A stretch of DNA of 46,452 nt from Clostridia bacterium. Its GTDB lineage: Bacteria > Bacillota > Clostridia > Christensenellales > Aristaeellaceae. Each line of letters starts with the position of its first letter. The first letter of the stretch is position 1. A model generated the notes under the pieces. It saw only the letters and a program-made list of their open reading frames with translations, was not told where the DNA came from and ran no database searches. Of this stretch, positions 26,261 to 35,273 are shown piece after piece. A program made the position numbers and the translations under genes. The stretch lies in assembly GCA_017436605.1 (NCBI GenBank), contig JAFSCW010000138.1, positions 1 to 46,452 of the forward strand. Reading direction: 5' to 3'.

Positions 26261-29200
26261 ATGAAAAGGATTCTGAGCCTCGTTCTGGCTTTGAGCATGC
26301 TGACCGGCATGCTGCCTGCGGCGGCCATTGCGGAAGCAGAAATGCTCGTCGACGAACCGGTGGTCATCGAGGCGCCGGCTGTTGCCGAAGAGCCGGAAGC
26401 CGAGGAACCGGTGATCGAAGAACCGACGCCGACCCCGGAACCCACCGAGGCGCCGACTCCGGAGCCGGTGGAGGAGCCTGAGGTGATCGCCGAGGAGGAG
26501 ACCGAGGAAGCCGAGGAGCCGGTTGCAGTGCCGGAGGAGACCGAGGCCCCCGCCGAGGAAGAGACTGAGGAGACCGAGGAGCCGGTCGTAGCGCCGGAGG
26601 AGACCGAGGCCCCCGCCGAGGAAGAGACTGAGGAGACCGAGGAGCCGGTCGTAGCGCCGGAGGAGACCGAGGTCCCCGCTGAGGAAGAGACCGAGGAAAC
26701 CGAGGAACCGGTCGTGACTCCGGAGGAAACCGAGGCTCCCGCCGAGGAAGAGACTGAGGCGCCCGAGGGAACCGAGGAGCCGGTTGTGACCCCGGAGGAG
26801 ACCGAGGTTCCTGCCGAGGAAGAGACTGAGGCGCCGACTGTGACGCCGGAGGAGACCCCGGCTGTCGATGAACTGCCGGAGGTCGAAGAGTCCGTGACGC
26901 CGGAAGAGACGGTCGTGCCGGAGGAGACTCCGATTGTCGGCGAGGCTGAACTGCCGGAGCTGCTTGCTACGATCGTAAGCGTGCCGCAGGGCCTGAGCGC
27001 GGCGGGCTACAATCTGGAGTACTGCAACGTGACCTGGGTTGCCGTCAGCGGTGCGACGGGCTATGAGCTTCAGCGCAGCGAGGACGAGGATTTTGCGGAT
27101 CCGGTCAATTATGTGCTGACGGGCGCGGGAACGACCAGCAAGACGCTGAACGATCTCGTTCCAGGCACGGAATATTTCTTCCGTATTCGCGCCTATGTGA
27201 CCGACGCAGACGGCACCAGCCGTTCCCTGTGGTCCAATGTGGTAAGCGTGCGGAACCTGCCGGGCATTCCGGAGAAGGTGCGTGTTGAGGCGCAGACCGG
27301 CGCGACGGCGAAGATCACCTGGAATGCTGTTTCCGGTGCGGATGGCTATGTCGTGAACTGGAACGGCGAGGATGACATTGAGCTGGAAGGCGTTTCGAAC
27401 ACCTCTCTGACTGTTGACGGTCTGGAGCTGGGTGTAGATTATGTCGTGGCTGTCTGGGCATACTGCGAGATCGACGACGAAACCACGGTTTCCGGCGAGA
27501 TTGACTGGCAGATCTATACCCATACGCCGCCGGCCCCGAAGAACGTGAAGACCAGCACCTCCACGCTGTCCTCCATCAAGGTCAGCTGGGATGAGGTCGA
27601 GGGCGTGACGGGCTACCGCGTATACCGTTCCTCCAACCTGGGTGCGAGCGCCGATCTGGTCGGAGAGATTCCGGATGGAACGGAGAACGTCTTCATCGAC
27701 GACGTGAGCATCGTCGCAGGCCAGACCTACTATTATCACGTTACCGCCTATTATGATACCGAGTACGGCACGACGCTGGAAAGCCCGATCAGCGAGATTG
27801 TCAAGGGCAGTGCGACGCCCGCCGCCCCGACCGGCGTGACCGCCGTAGCAGGCGACGGCATGATCACCCTGACCTGGGATTCCGTACCGTATGTTGCGGG
27901 TTACATCGTCCATTCCAGCAGCAGCAAGAACTTCGCGACCTATGTCGAGACGATCTTTGACGCCGCCGAGCAGCTCCTGTATAAGGATCTGGGCGTTGGC
28001 GTGGGCGTGGGACGCTACTACCGCGTCTGTGCATACGTCGGCCCGACCTCCAGCCCGATTCAGGGCCCGTGGTCCACGACGGCCTACGACATGGTTCGTC
28101 CGCTGCCGCCGAGCAACATCACCCTGACCAACACGGCGTATAATGCCATCGCCATCGACTACGACGGTGCGGCCGGCGCTGCGGGCTATGAGATCTGGCA
28201 GAGCACCGGCAGCGGCTATGAGAAGGTCCGCACGACCAAGTATGATACGGCATACACCTTCACGGGCCTGACCTGCGGCAAGACCTACAGCTATAAGCTG
28301 CGTTCCTACATCAAGGATACCGACGGAACGACGCTCTACGGCGAGTATTCGAATTCTGTCAGCCTGATGGCCAAGCCGCCCAAGCCTGCAAGCGTTTACG
28401 CGTATCCGGTTTCCGGCAAGGATCAGATGGAAATCGTCTGGGACGCCGTGCCGGGTGCAAGCGGCTACTACATCTATGCAAACGAGAACAATACCTCCGA
28501 TCAGCTGATTGCTACGGTTGAGCCGGAGGAACTCAGCTATATCGCCGAGGATCTGCATCCGGGCAGCGAATATGTCTTCTCTGTCTGCGCATATCGTCTT
28601 GTCAGCAGCAAGGAAATTGCGGGCGAGCTGGGCAAGAGTGCATCGACCTACCTGACCGTTCCGCCGGTGACCAACCTCAAGGCGACGCCGGATACCATGG
28701 AAAGCGTCAAGCTGACCTGGACGGCTGCGGCGGGCGCCGAGGGCTATATCGTCAGGGTCTATGAGGGTACTGTCGCCGACAGCGATAAGCTGTTCAAGAC
28801 CATGACCACCACAAGCAAGAGCGCTGTCGTCGAAGAACTGGTTGTGGGCTATGATTACCTCTGTGTCGTCAATGCATACACGAAGGTTGGCTCCGTGACA
28901 AAGGAAAGCGCGGTATCGGCTTCCATCGTGGCCAACGTCATGCCGGATACCCCGACGAGCTTCACCGTATCGGCGAACCCGAACGGATACGGCGCGAAGA
29001 TCACCTGGAAGAACGTCGACGGCGCGGACGGCTACCGCATCCAGCGCTCCACCAAGGCCGGCAGCGGCTTTACGAGCCTCGTCATTCTGGACGGCGAGAC
29101 CGACGGCAGCGGCTCCACGACCTACACCTATATCGACGATGTTGACGCGAGCAAGGCGGGCACGACCTACTACTACCGCGTGGCGAGCTATGTCGATGCG

Positions 29201-30364
29201 CTGGGCGAGCGTCATTACAGCCCGAATACCTCTGCAAAGTCCAACCGCGTGGTGGCATCCGCACCGAAGAATCTCAAGGTATCCGCAGCTACGCTGACCA
29301 GCGTGACCTTCAAATGGGACGCCGTCAGCGGTGCGACGGGCTATAACATCTACCTGGCTGAGAAGTCCTCCGGTCCGTACTCCAACATCGGTACGGCTGC
29401 GGGCGCGAGCTATACGGTGACGGGCCTGACGGTCGGCAAGACCTATTATGTCAAGGTTCGCGCGACGAACGTCAGCGGCAGCATGACCGTGCTGGGTGCG
29501 GCGAGCAGCGGCCTGGCCATTTCTCCGGCTCCGGCTGCCCCGACGGGTCTTACCTTTGTTCGCCATGCTAAGAGCATGACGTTGAGCTGGAATGCAGTCT
29601 CCGGCGCTTCCGGATACGCGATCTACTATGCCAAGGGCAACGGCGCGTATACGCTCAAGGGCTACACGGACAAGCTGACCTATGACGTGACAGGTCTGGA
29701 TGCCAAGCAGACCTATAATTTCCGCGTTTACTCCTACAGGAGTGCGGGAAATCGTGTGCTGAGTCTGGATTATGCTTCCGTGAAGGCGAGCACGCAGGTA
29801 GAAAAGGTACTGAACCTCAAGAGCGAGTCGAAGAATTCCACGACGCTGACGCTGACATGGGACAAGGTGATCGACGCCGAGGGCTATGAGATCTCCCGTG
29901 CGACCAGCTACTCCGGCACCTATACGAAGATCGCCGAAACGACGAAGCAGACCTATGATGTGCAGAATCTGGAGACGGGCACGACGTTCTATTATCGCGT
30001 TCGTGCGTACGTGACCAAGAACGGCAGCCGCATCTATGGCTACAGCGCGACGAACTACAACAAGACGATTCCGCTGGCGCCGACCGAGCTGAAGCTCAAG
30101 AGCCGTACGTCCTCCTCCATTACCGTGACCTGGAAGGCTGCCGACAATGCGGACGGCTACAAGGTCTTCTGCCGCAAGTATGCGCAGGGCAGCTATCAGC
30201 TGGTGACGATGCTGGTTGGCGAGGATGTGACGGAGTACCGCATCGACGGTCTGGATCCGGGGAAGAAGTATCAGATCATCATTCGTTCTGTATGCCAGAA
30301 TCCGAACGGCAAGTATATCAACGGCGACGCAAGCACGGCGTTGGTTGTTGATACGCTGAAATAA
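26261..30364 (+). CDS. Large secreted protein: acidic repeat stalk plus 12 fibronectin type III domains
   Basis: A 1367-residue protein. Residues 1-25 are a signal peptide ending near AAIAEA. Residues about 26-235 are an extremely acidic Glu/Pro/Thr stalk containing five tandem units of 18-24 residues. From about 236 to the end I count twelve Fn3 domains of roughly 90 residues, each opening with a P-x-(x)-P/V strand and carrying a W-x-x-V/A-x-G-A-x-G-Y core. No LPXTG, SLH, GW or C-terminal membrane segment is present, so attachment is unknown. It lies between the exporter and three glycosyltransferase genes. It might be a surface adhesin or a glycan-binding scaffold for the exported polymer. 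The ribosome binding site is aagaaagggtgg. Confidence 0.93.
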   Translation: MKRILSLVLALSMLTGMLPAAAIAEAEMLVDEPVVIEAPAVAEEPEAEEPVIEEPTPTPEPTEAPTPEPVEEPEVIAEEETEEAEEPVAVPEETEAPAEEETEETEEPVVAPEETEAPAEEETEETEEPVVAPEETEVPAEEETEETEEPVVTPEETEAPAEEETEAPEGTEEPVVTPEETEVPAEEETEAPTVTPEETPAVDELPEVEESVTPEETVVPEETPIVGEAELPELLATIVSVPQGLSAAGYNLEYCNVTWVAVSGATGYELQRSEDEDFADPVNYVLTGAGTTSKTLNDLVPGTEYFFRIRAYVTDADGTSRSLWSNVVSVRNLPGIPEKVRVEAQTGATAKITWNAVSGADGYVVNWNGEDDIELEGVSNTSLTVDGLELGVDYVVAVWAYCEIDDETTVSGEIDWQIYTHTPPAPKNVKTSTSTLSSIKVSWDEVEGVTGYRVYRSSNLGASADLVGEIPDGTENVFIDDVSIVAGQTYYYHVTAYYDTEYGTTLESPISEIVKGSATPAAPTGVTAVAGDGMITLTWDSVPYVAGYIVHSSSSKNFATYVETIFDAAEQLLYKDLGVGVGVGRYYRVCAYVGPTSSPIQGPWSTTAYDMVRPLPPSNITLTNTAYNAIAIDYDGAAGAAGYEIWQSTGSGYEKVRTTKYDTAYTFTGLTCGKTYSYKLRSYIKDTDGTTLYGEYSNSVSLMAKPPKPASVYAYPVSGKDQMEIVWDAVPGASGYYIYANENNTSDQLIATVEPEELSYIAEDLHPGSEYVFSVCAYRLVSSKEIAGELGKSASTYLTVPPVTNLKATPDTMESVKLTWTAAAGAEGYIVRVYEGTVADSDKLFKTMTTTSKSAVVEELVVGYDYLCVVNAYTKVGSVTKESAVSASIVANVMPDTPTSFTVSANPNGYGAKITWKNVDGADGYRIQRSTKAGSGFTSLVILDGETDGSGSTTYTYIDDVDASKAGTTYYYRVASYVDALGERHYSPNTSAKSNRVVASAPKNLKVSAATLTSVTFKWDAVSGATGYNIYLAEKSSGPYSNIGTAAGASYTVTGLTVGKTYYVKVRATNVSGSMTVLGAASSGLAISPAPAAPTGLTFVRHAKSMTLSWNAVSGASGYAIYYAKGNGAYTLKGYTDKLTYDVTGLDAKQTYNFRVYSYRSAGNRVLSLDYASVKASTQVEKVLNLKSESKNSTTLTLTWDKVIDAEGYEISRATSYSGTYTKIAETTKQTYDVQNLETGTTFYYRVRAYVTKNGSRIYGYSATNYNKTIPLAPTELKLKSRTSSSITVTWKAADNADGYKVFCRKYAQGSYQLVTMLVGEDVTEYRIDGLDPGKKYQIIIRSVCQNPNGKYINGDASTALVVDTLK
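26531..26845 (+). repeat. Tandem 63-bp coding repeats in the acidic stalk
   Basis: Five consecutive units encode PEET-E-(A/V)-PAEEETE..., with lengths of 21, 21, 21, 24 and 18 residues (residues 91-195). The first two units are almost identical in DNA, and the later ones have diverged by synonymous changes. Such an array can change copy number by slippage. Confidence 0.9.
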
Positions 30365-30423
30365 GATCAATCATCATTTGGCCGCGCGGGCGGCAAAGCA
30401 GCAACGAAACGGAGGGAGAGCGT

Positions 30424-31443
30424 ATGAAGCATCATGCCTCTCCCTCTTTTTGTATGGCGCATGAGGATACGCGGCCGGCGATTTCGGTTATCGTGCCTGC
30501 GTATAATGCCGGACGATGTCTGCCTGCCTGCGCGGCTTCTCTTTTTGAACAGTCGTTTGAAGGGTTTGAACTGCTGCTGATTGACGACGGATCGACAGAC
30601 GATACGGCCGTCGTGATGGCGGAGCTCGCGCAGAAGGACGCGCGCGTCCGTCTGCTTGCACATGAAAAAAACCGCGGTCTTTCTGCGGCGAGGAATACGG
30701 GGCTGACCGGAGCGCAGGGCGAATATATCGCCTTTGTCGATGCGGATGACGTGGTTCTGCCGGCATATCTGGAAAGGTTGTATGCGCTGTGCGTAAGTCT
30801 GGACGTCCGGATGGCGGCCTGCAACCACACGATTGTGCGCGGCGGACGGCGGACAGCGCGATTTGACGCGCGCGCAGGAGAGAAAAAGATGACCGCGCGC
30901 GAGGCGGCACGGGAGCTGCTTTACCAGCGGGCACCGGATGTGAGTTGCTGGGGGAAGCTCTACAGCAGGGAATTGTTTGACGGCCTTGCTTATCCCGAGG
31001 GAAGGATATACGAAGACAGCTGGCTGTTTCCGGAGCTTCTTCTGAGGGCGGAGCGGATGGCGTATACGTCCGAAGCGCTCTATGACTATATTCAATACGG
31101 CGACTCGCTCAGCCACGGGAGCTATACGCCTGTGCGTATGCAGTATGTGGAAGCTGTAGACAGGCTTTGTTGCCTGCTTGAAAAGGCGTATCCGGAGCTG
31201 CGGGACGCGTGCAGGGTGCGTAGGGCGCATGCGCGCATGAGCGTGCGGCGGTATCTTGTGGGATGCAAAAAGGAACTGCGCGATATGCGCGCCGAGCTGG
31301 ACAGGGAAATCTCCAGGGATGCGCTGCAGGTGATCACGGACGGGGAAACGCCCATGCGCGACCGCATCGGGGCAGCCGCCATTCTGGCAGGTCCATGGGT
31401 GTATGATACGCTGTGGACGATATATGAAAAGCTGAGAAAATAA
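30424..31443 (+). CDS. Family 2 glycosyltransferase (first of three)
   Basis: A 339-residue GT-A fold enzyme. ISVIVPAYNAGRCLPAC opens the nucleotide-binding fold at residue about 19, followed by LLLIDDGSTDDT, NRGLSAARNTGL and the metal-binding FVDADDVV (the DxD equivalent). The C-terminal part has EDSWLFPELLLRAERM, typical of acceptor-binding regions. The ribosome binding site is acggagggag. It starts the group of three adjacent GT2 genes. No membrane segment is present. The sugar donor cannot be read from sequence; galactofuranose is one option given glf. Confidence 0.93.
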   Translation: MKHHASPSFCMAHEDTRPAISVIVPAYNAGRCLPACAASLFEQSFEGFELLLIDDGSTDDTAVVMAELAQKDARVRLLAHEKNRGLSAARNTGLTGAQGEYIAFVDADDVVLPAYLERLYALCVSLDVRMAACNHTIVRGGRRTARFDARAGEKKMTAREAARELLYQRAPDVSCWGKLYSRELFDGLAYPEGRIYEDSWLFPELLLRAERMAYTSEALYDYIQYGDSLSHGSYTPVRMQYVEAVDRLCCLLEKAYPELRDACRVRRAHARMSVRRYLVGCKKELRDMRAELDREISRDALQVITDGETPMRDRIGAAAILAGPWVYDTLWTIYEKLRK

Positions 31444-31504
31444 ATTGCCGACGGCCATAGCAGGGCCACTGGGCATTATGGACGACGAAAGGAACGGTGG
31501 GATC

Positions 31505-32488
31505 ATGGAGGCAAAGGCGTTTTCGGTGATCATGCCGGTATATAATGTGGCGCCATACTTGACAAAGGCGCTGGACACGCTGCTTCCGCAGTGCGGAGAC
31601 GATGTGCAGGTGATTGCGGTGGACGATGGTTCCACGGACGGAAGCGGCGGGATTCTGGATCAATATGCAGGGCGATATCCGCAGATGGAGGTTATTCACC
31701 AGAAAAACGGCGGCGTCGCACGGGCGAGAAACGAGGGATTGGCACGGGCAAGGGGAGAATATATCCTCTGGGTCGATCCGGACGATTGGGTATCGGCGGA
31801 TTACCTGACCATTATCCGCAGGGAAATCCGGGAAAAGCACCCGGATATGCTGATCTTTGACTATGCGCACTGGAACGGGGCGGCGCGGGAAGAAAAAAGA
31901 TATGCGAGAACACCGGGAAAGCAGGAGATCGGCCGTGTGCTGATGGATCTTTCGCGCGACTGGCGGCTGACAAGCGTGCTTTGGAACAAGGCGATTCACC
32001 GGCGTTTTTTCGAAGGCGCGCACTTTGATGAGCAGCTGCGCTGTCTGGAGGATTACGCGCTGATCTATCCGATAATGATGTGCATGGCGCACATTGAATA
32101 CGTGCCCGAGGTGCTTTATGCATATCGCATCCGGGAGGACGGGCTTGTGCGCGCGCCGGATCTTGAGGTGGGCTATGAGAGCTTCTGTCAGGCGATGAAG
32201 CGATATGACACCATGCAGAAAAAGGGCGCGCCTCATCATGTGATGGGCACGCTCCTGCAGGCAAAGGGTTACCTCTGCAAATACTATATCTGCGGGATGC
32301 CGCAGGAGAGAACTGCGCGGGAAAGGTATCGACTCTGCCGACGGCATCTGATCCGGCATGCAGGGCTGGTTCTTGCGGACAGAGAACTGCCCGGAAAGGA
32401 AAAGCTCAAGTACCTGCTGATCGTGCTTCCCTTTGTAGGACGGATCTATGGCGCGAAGAAGCGCCGGGCGACCGGGCGTCCCCGCTGA
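31505..32488 (+). CDS. Family 2 glycosyltransferase (second of three)
   Basis: A 327-residue GT2 enzyme. FSVIMPVYNVAPYL, VIAVDDGSTDGSG, NGGVARARNEGLARARGEY and WVDPDDWV are the donor-binding blocks. CLEDYALIYPIMM resembles the ED acceptor motif. The frame is open from 31445, but ATG 31505, with aaaggaacggtggg upstream, starts the domain at the usual distance. ATG 31478 is a possible alternative. It lies 61 nt after the first GT2 gene. The donor and acceptor are unknown. Confidence 0.92.
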   Translation: MEAKAFSVIMPVYNVAPYLTKALDTLLPQCGDDVQVIAVDDGSTDGSGGILDQYAGRYPQMEVIHQKNGGVARARNEGLARARGEYILWVDPDDWVSADYLTIIRREIREKHPDMLIFDYAHWNGAAREEKRYARTPGKQEIGRVLMDLSRDWRLTSVLWNKAIHRRFFEGAHFDEQLRCLEDYALIYPIMMCMAHIEYVPEVLYAYRIREDGLVRAPDLEVGYESFCQAMKRYDTMQKKGAPHHVMGTLLQAKGYLCKYYICGMPQERTARERYRLCRRHLIRHAGLVLADRELPGKEKLKYLLIVLPFVGRIYGAKKRRATGRPR

Positions 32489-32602
32489 CGAAGGAAATCG
32501 GGGGGAAGAAGAAGCCTACGGCAGGAAATAGCATATGAAGCGCGAATATAATATCAGTTAGAGATTGGGCCGCAGCATGCCCGAAAGCGAAGGAAGCAAA
32601 AG

Positions 32603-34024
32603 ATGAACGGGAACGACATTATGCACGCAGGAGACGACGGAGTGTCCGGGCGTGAGAACATTATGCAAACCGAAAAAGAGAACGCAGCGCAGGAGGACAA
32701 GGTCTTTGGCCCGCTGGTGAGCATCGTTGTGCCGGTGTACAATGCGCAGCGCTATCTGGACGAGACGCTTGATTCCATCCTGCAGCAAACCTACGCCAGC
32801 ATCGAGGTCATTCTTGTGGACGATGGCTCCAAGGATGATTCGCTCGCCCTGTGCCGGCGCAGGCAGGCGGAGGATGAACGCATCCGTGTCATCGCGCAGG
32901 AAAACGCAGGCCCCTCTGCCGCGCGCAACCGCGGTATTAGCGAAGCCAGGGGCGAATACCTGATGTTCGTGGATTCGGACGATCTGGTTCATCGTCTGGC
33001 GCTGGAGAAGATGGTTGCGGCGATGCAGGAGGGCGATCCGCGCGAGATCGACGCTTACTGCGATGCGGCAGTCAAGGCGGTCTTCCATCCGCAGGAAAGC
33101 GGCGAACCCGGCAGCGAAGAGGACAAAGAAAAAAAGAAGCTGACGGACGAGGAACGCGAAGCCATGCGCGAGCAGGCGCGCGCCATCCGCCGGGAAGCGA
33201 GGGAAGAGGCGCAGAAGGCGGGCATGCTGCCGCAGAGGGTTGACCTTGTGATCGGCATGTATGCGCTGTATCACGAGGGAGACTGGCTGGGCGGCTGCAA
33301 AAGCCGCTGCTATCTTTCACGCGGACCGAAAAAATTCATGGATCAGCGTGCGCTGACGTGGCTGTTTTCCAGCCCGAAGACGAGCCTGCTGGCCGTGTCT
33401 GTCTGGGGTAAGCTGTATCGCATGGATATCATCCGTGAGCATGGCGTCGAATTTCCGCTGGGCGTGAGCTATGAGGAGGACTGCCAGTTCAACCTGCGCT
33501 ACTACGCGCATGTGCGCTGCGCGGTGGGTATCCGGCAGACGGCGCTGTATTACCGCATCAGGCCGGATTCGCTCTCCAAGGGTTTCAGCGGGAAGCAGTT
33601 TCCGTTTCTTTGCCAGGGATACGAAAAGCGAAAAGCGTTTGCTGCGCAGTTTGAAAGCGAGGAGCTGCTGCGCCGGATTGATTCGGTGTTCTTTGTGGTA
33701 ATCGTTACCCAGATGAAAAAGGCGGCGGCTTCGTCGATGAGCCTTACGGAAAAGAAAGCGGCATACCGCGCGATCCTCGGCGCGCCTCAGGCCCAAAGGG
33801 TCATCGCCTCGATCGAGCGGCCGCATGGACGCATATCTAAGGTAATTTACGATGCGGCTGTCGGCGGGAGCGAGGGCCGGATGGTCTTTGTGCTCTGGCT
33901 CTACGGGATCAAGCAGAAGCTGGTTGCCATCAGAAAGATTGCAGACAGGAAGCTGATCCGGCCGGCAAAGCGCAGGCTGCGTCCTGTCAAGCGCATGATC
34001 AAAAAGCTGCTCGGCAGAGGATAA
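32603..34024 (+). CDS. Family 2 glycosyltransferase with a charged helical insert (third of three)
   Basis: A 473-residue GT2 enzyme, longer than its two neighbours. Residues 38-130 carry the donor fold (VSIVVPVYNAQRYL, VILVDDGSKDDS, NAGPSAARNRGI, FVDSDDLV). Residues about 166-212 are a highly charged, probably helical segment (EEDKEKKKLTDEEREAMREQ and on) not found in ordinary GT2 proteins. GVSYEEDCQFNLRYY is the ED motif of the second half. The last 50 residues are strongly basic. The first 37 residues are polar, so an alternative start at ATG 32663 is possible. The ribosome binding site is gaaggaagc. Confidence 0.92.
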   Translation: MNGNDIMHAGDDGVSGRENIMQTEKENAAQEDKVFGPLVSIVVPVYNAQRYLDETLDSILQQTYASIEVILVDDGSKDDSLALCRRRQAEDERIRVIAQENAGPSAARNRGISEARGEYLMFVDSDDLVHRLALEKMVAAMQEGDPREIDAYCDAAVKAVFHPQESGEPGSEEDKEKKKLTDEEREAMREQARAIRREAREEAQKAGMLPQRVDLVIGMYALYHEGDWLGGCKSRCYLSRGPKKFMDQRALTWLFSSPKTSLLAVSVWGKLYRMDIIREHGVEFPLGVSYEEDCQFNLRYYAHVRCAVGIRQTALYYRIRPDSLSKGFSGKQFPFLCQGYEKRKAFAAQFESEELLRRIDSVFFVVIVTQMKKAAASSMSLTEKKAAYRAILGAPQAQRVIASIERPHGRISKVIYDAAVGGSEGRMVFVLWLYGIKQKLVAIRKIADRKLIRPAKRRLRPVKRMIKKLLGRG

Positions 34025-34079
34025 GGCTGTATCCGACGCGGAGCGGAACCAAGAAAAGGACTAAAGGAGAGGGAAAGAA

Positions 34080-35243
34080 ATGAAGAAAAGGGTCGGCCTG
34101 ATCACGTTCCATTTCCCCTATAACTGCGGCGCGGTGCTCCAGTGCTGGGCTTCTCAGACGGTCATGGAGAGAAACGGCTGCGAGGTTGAGGTCATCAACT
34201 ATGTGCCGTGGTATCACCGCAACCGCTATACCCCGTTTAAAAATCCCTTCCAGTTCGCCATGCAGCGGATGAGGAAGTCCGAGAAGATCAAGCTGATTGC
34301 ATGGTGCTCCGGCTTTGCGCGCGCGGTATATTCGTGGCGCCTTTTTGCCAAGCACATGCCCAGGGAAAAGAAGTTCTACGGATTCATCAACAAGAACCTG
34401 CATCTGACGCGCATGTATCGTTCGATCGACGCGCTGCGCAAGGATCCGCCGAAAGCCGACGCCTACGTCTGCGGCAGCGATCAGCTGTGGAATGTGCATC
34501 TGACCGAGGGCTTTGACGAGGCGTATTTCCTGCGCTTTGGCGGGGATGATGTGCGGCGTATTTCCTATGCGGTCGGCGCGGACTTTACCGAGGCGAAAAA
34601 CCCGGAGGCAGAGCTGCCGGAACTGCTTTCCCGAATGGACGCCATCTCGCTGCGCGAGCGCAAGAGCTGGGCGGCTGTCGAAAAGGCGACGGGCGGACGG
34701 CTTCCGATGCACGAGAGCATCGACCCGACGCTGCTGCTCACCCGGGAGGACTACGAGTCGATCGAGGAGAAGCCGGAAAACGTGCCGGAGCGCTTTGTGC
34801 TCACCTATGTCATGCCCAACGAAAGTGCACACAAGGTATTCAACGCTGCGCGCAAAATGGGCGAAAAGCTGGGGATTGCCGTGATCGACGTGAACGGTAA
34901 TCCGCTTGGCATCAACAAGCGCATCGAGGACAACCGCATCTGCTCGCCGGGCGAATTCCTGTGGTATATCCGCCATGCGGAATATGTCTTCACCAACTCC
35001 TTCCATGGTACAGTATTCTCGGCGATCTATGGCAAGCAGTTTATGGTCATGCCGCATTCGAAGACGGGCAACCGGACGACGGAACTGCTGGCGAAGCTGG
35101 GGCTTTCGCAGCGCGTGGCCAAGACCGGCGATCTCGCCTTTGCGCATGCGGATGATCCTATCGATTATGAGGCTGCTCAGGAGCGGATCGGCGCGCTGAG
35201 GAAAGATTCGCTCGATTACCTGATGAAGAACATCGGGTTCTGA
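34080..35243 (+). CDS. Polysaccharide pyruvyl transferase family protein
   Basis: A 387-residue protein of the CsaB/ExoV-like family. It opens with VGLITFHFPYNCGAVLQCWA, the conserved N-terminal block. DAYVCGSDQLWNVHLTE and ISLRERKSW are family landmarks, and TNSFHGTVFSAIYGKQFMVMP is the second-domain signature. The family adds pyruvate ketals from phosphoenolpyruvate to sugars, or in some branches acts as a glycosyltransferase-like protein, so pyruvylation here is probable but not certain. It lies 55 nt after the third GT2 gene and 30 nt before the ThDP enzyme gene. The ribosome binding site is aaaggagagg. Pyruvylated surface glycans commonly bind SLH domains, but none are in this window. 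Confidence 0.9.
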   Translation: MKKRVGLITFHFPYNCGAVLQCWASQTVMERNGCEVEVINYVPWYHRNRYTPFKNPFQFAMQRMRKSEKIKLIAWCSGFARAVYSWRLFAKHMPREKKFYGFINKNLHLTRMYRSIDALRKDPPKADAYVCGSDQLWNVHLTEGFDEAYFLRFGGDDVRRISYAVGADFTEAKNPEAELPELLSRMDAISLRERKSWAAVEKATGGRLPMHESIDPTLLLTREDYESIEEKPENVPERFVLTYVMPNESAHKVFNAARKMGEKLGIAVIDVNGNPLGINKRIEDNRICSPGEFLWYIRHAEYVFTNSFHGTVFSAIYGKQFMVMPHSKTGNRTTELLAKLGLSQRVAKTGDLAFAHADDPIDYEAAQERIGALRKDSLDYLMKNIGF

Positions 35244-35273
35244 ATTCATTTTGATTGATCCGGAGGATGATTC

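Noticed and set aside
26141..30370. A 1409-codon open frame on the minus strand opposite the Fn3 gene
   Set aside because: The + strand encodes a signal peptide, a repeat stalk and 12 Fn3 domains. The opposite frame is open because of codon bias in the repetitive, GC-rich gene and has no coherent domain.
32521..32602. TATAAT at 32547-32552 as a promoter for the third GT2 gene
   Set aside because: There is no -35-like sequence at the right distance, and the gene is probably read from upstream.
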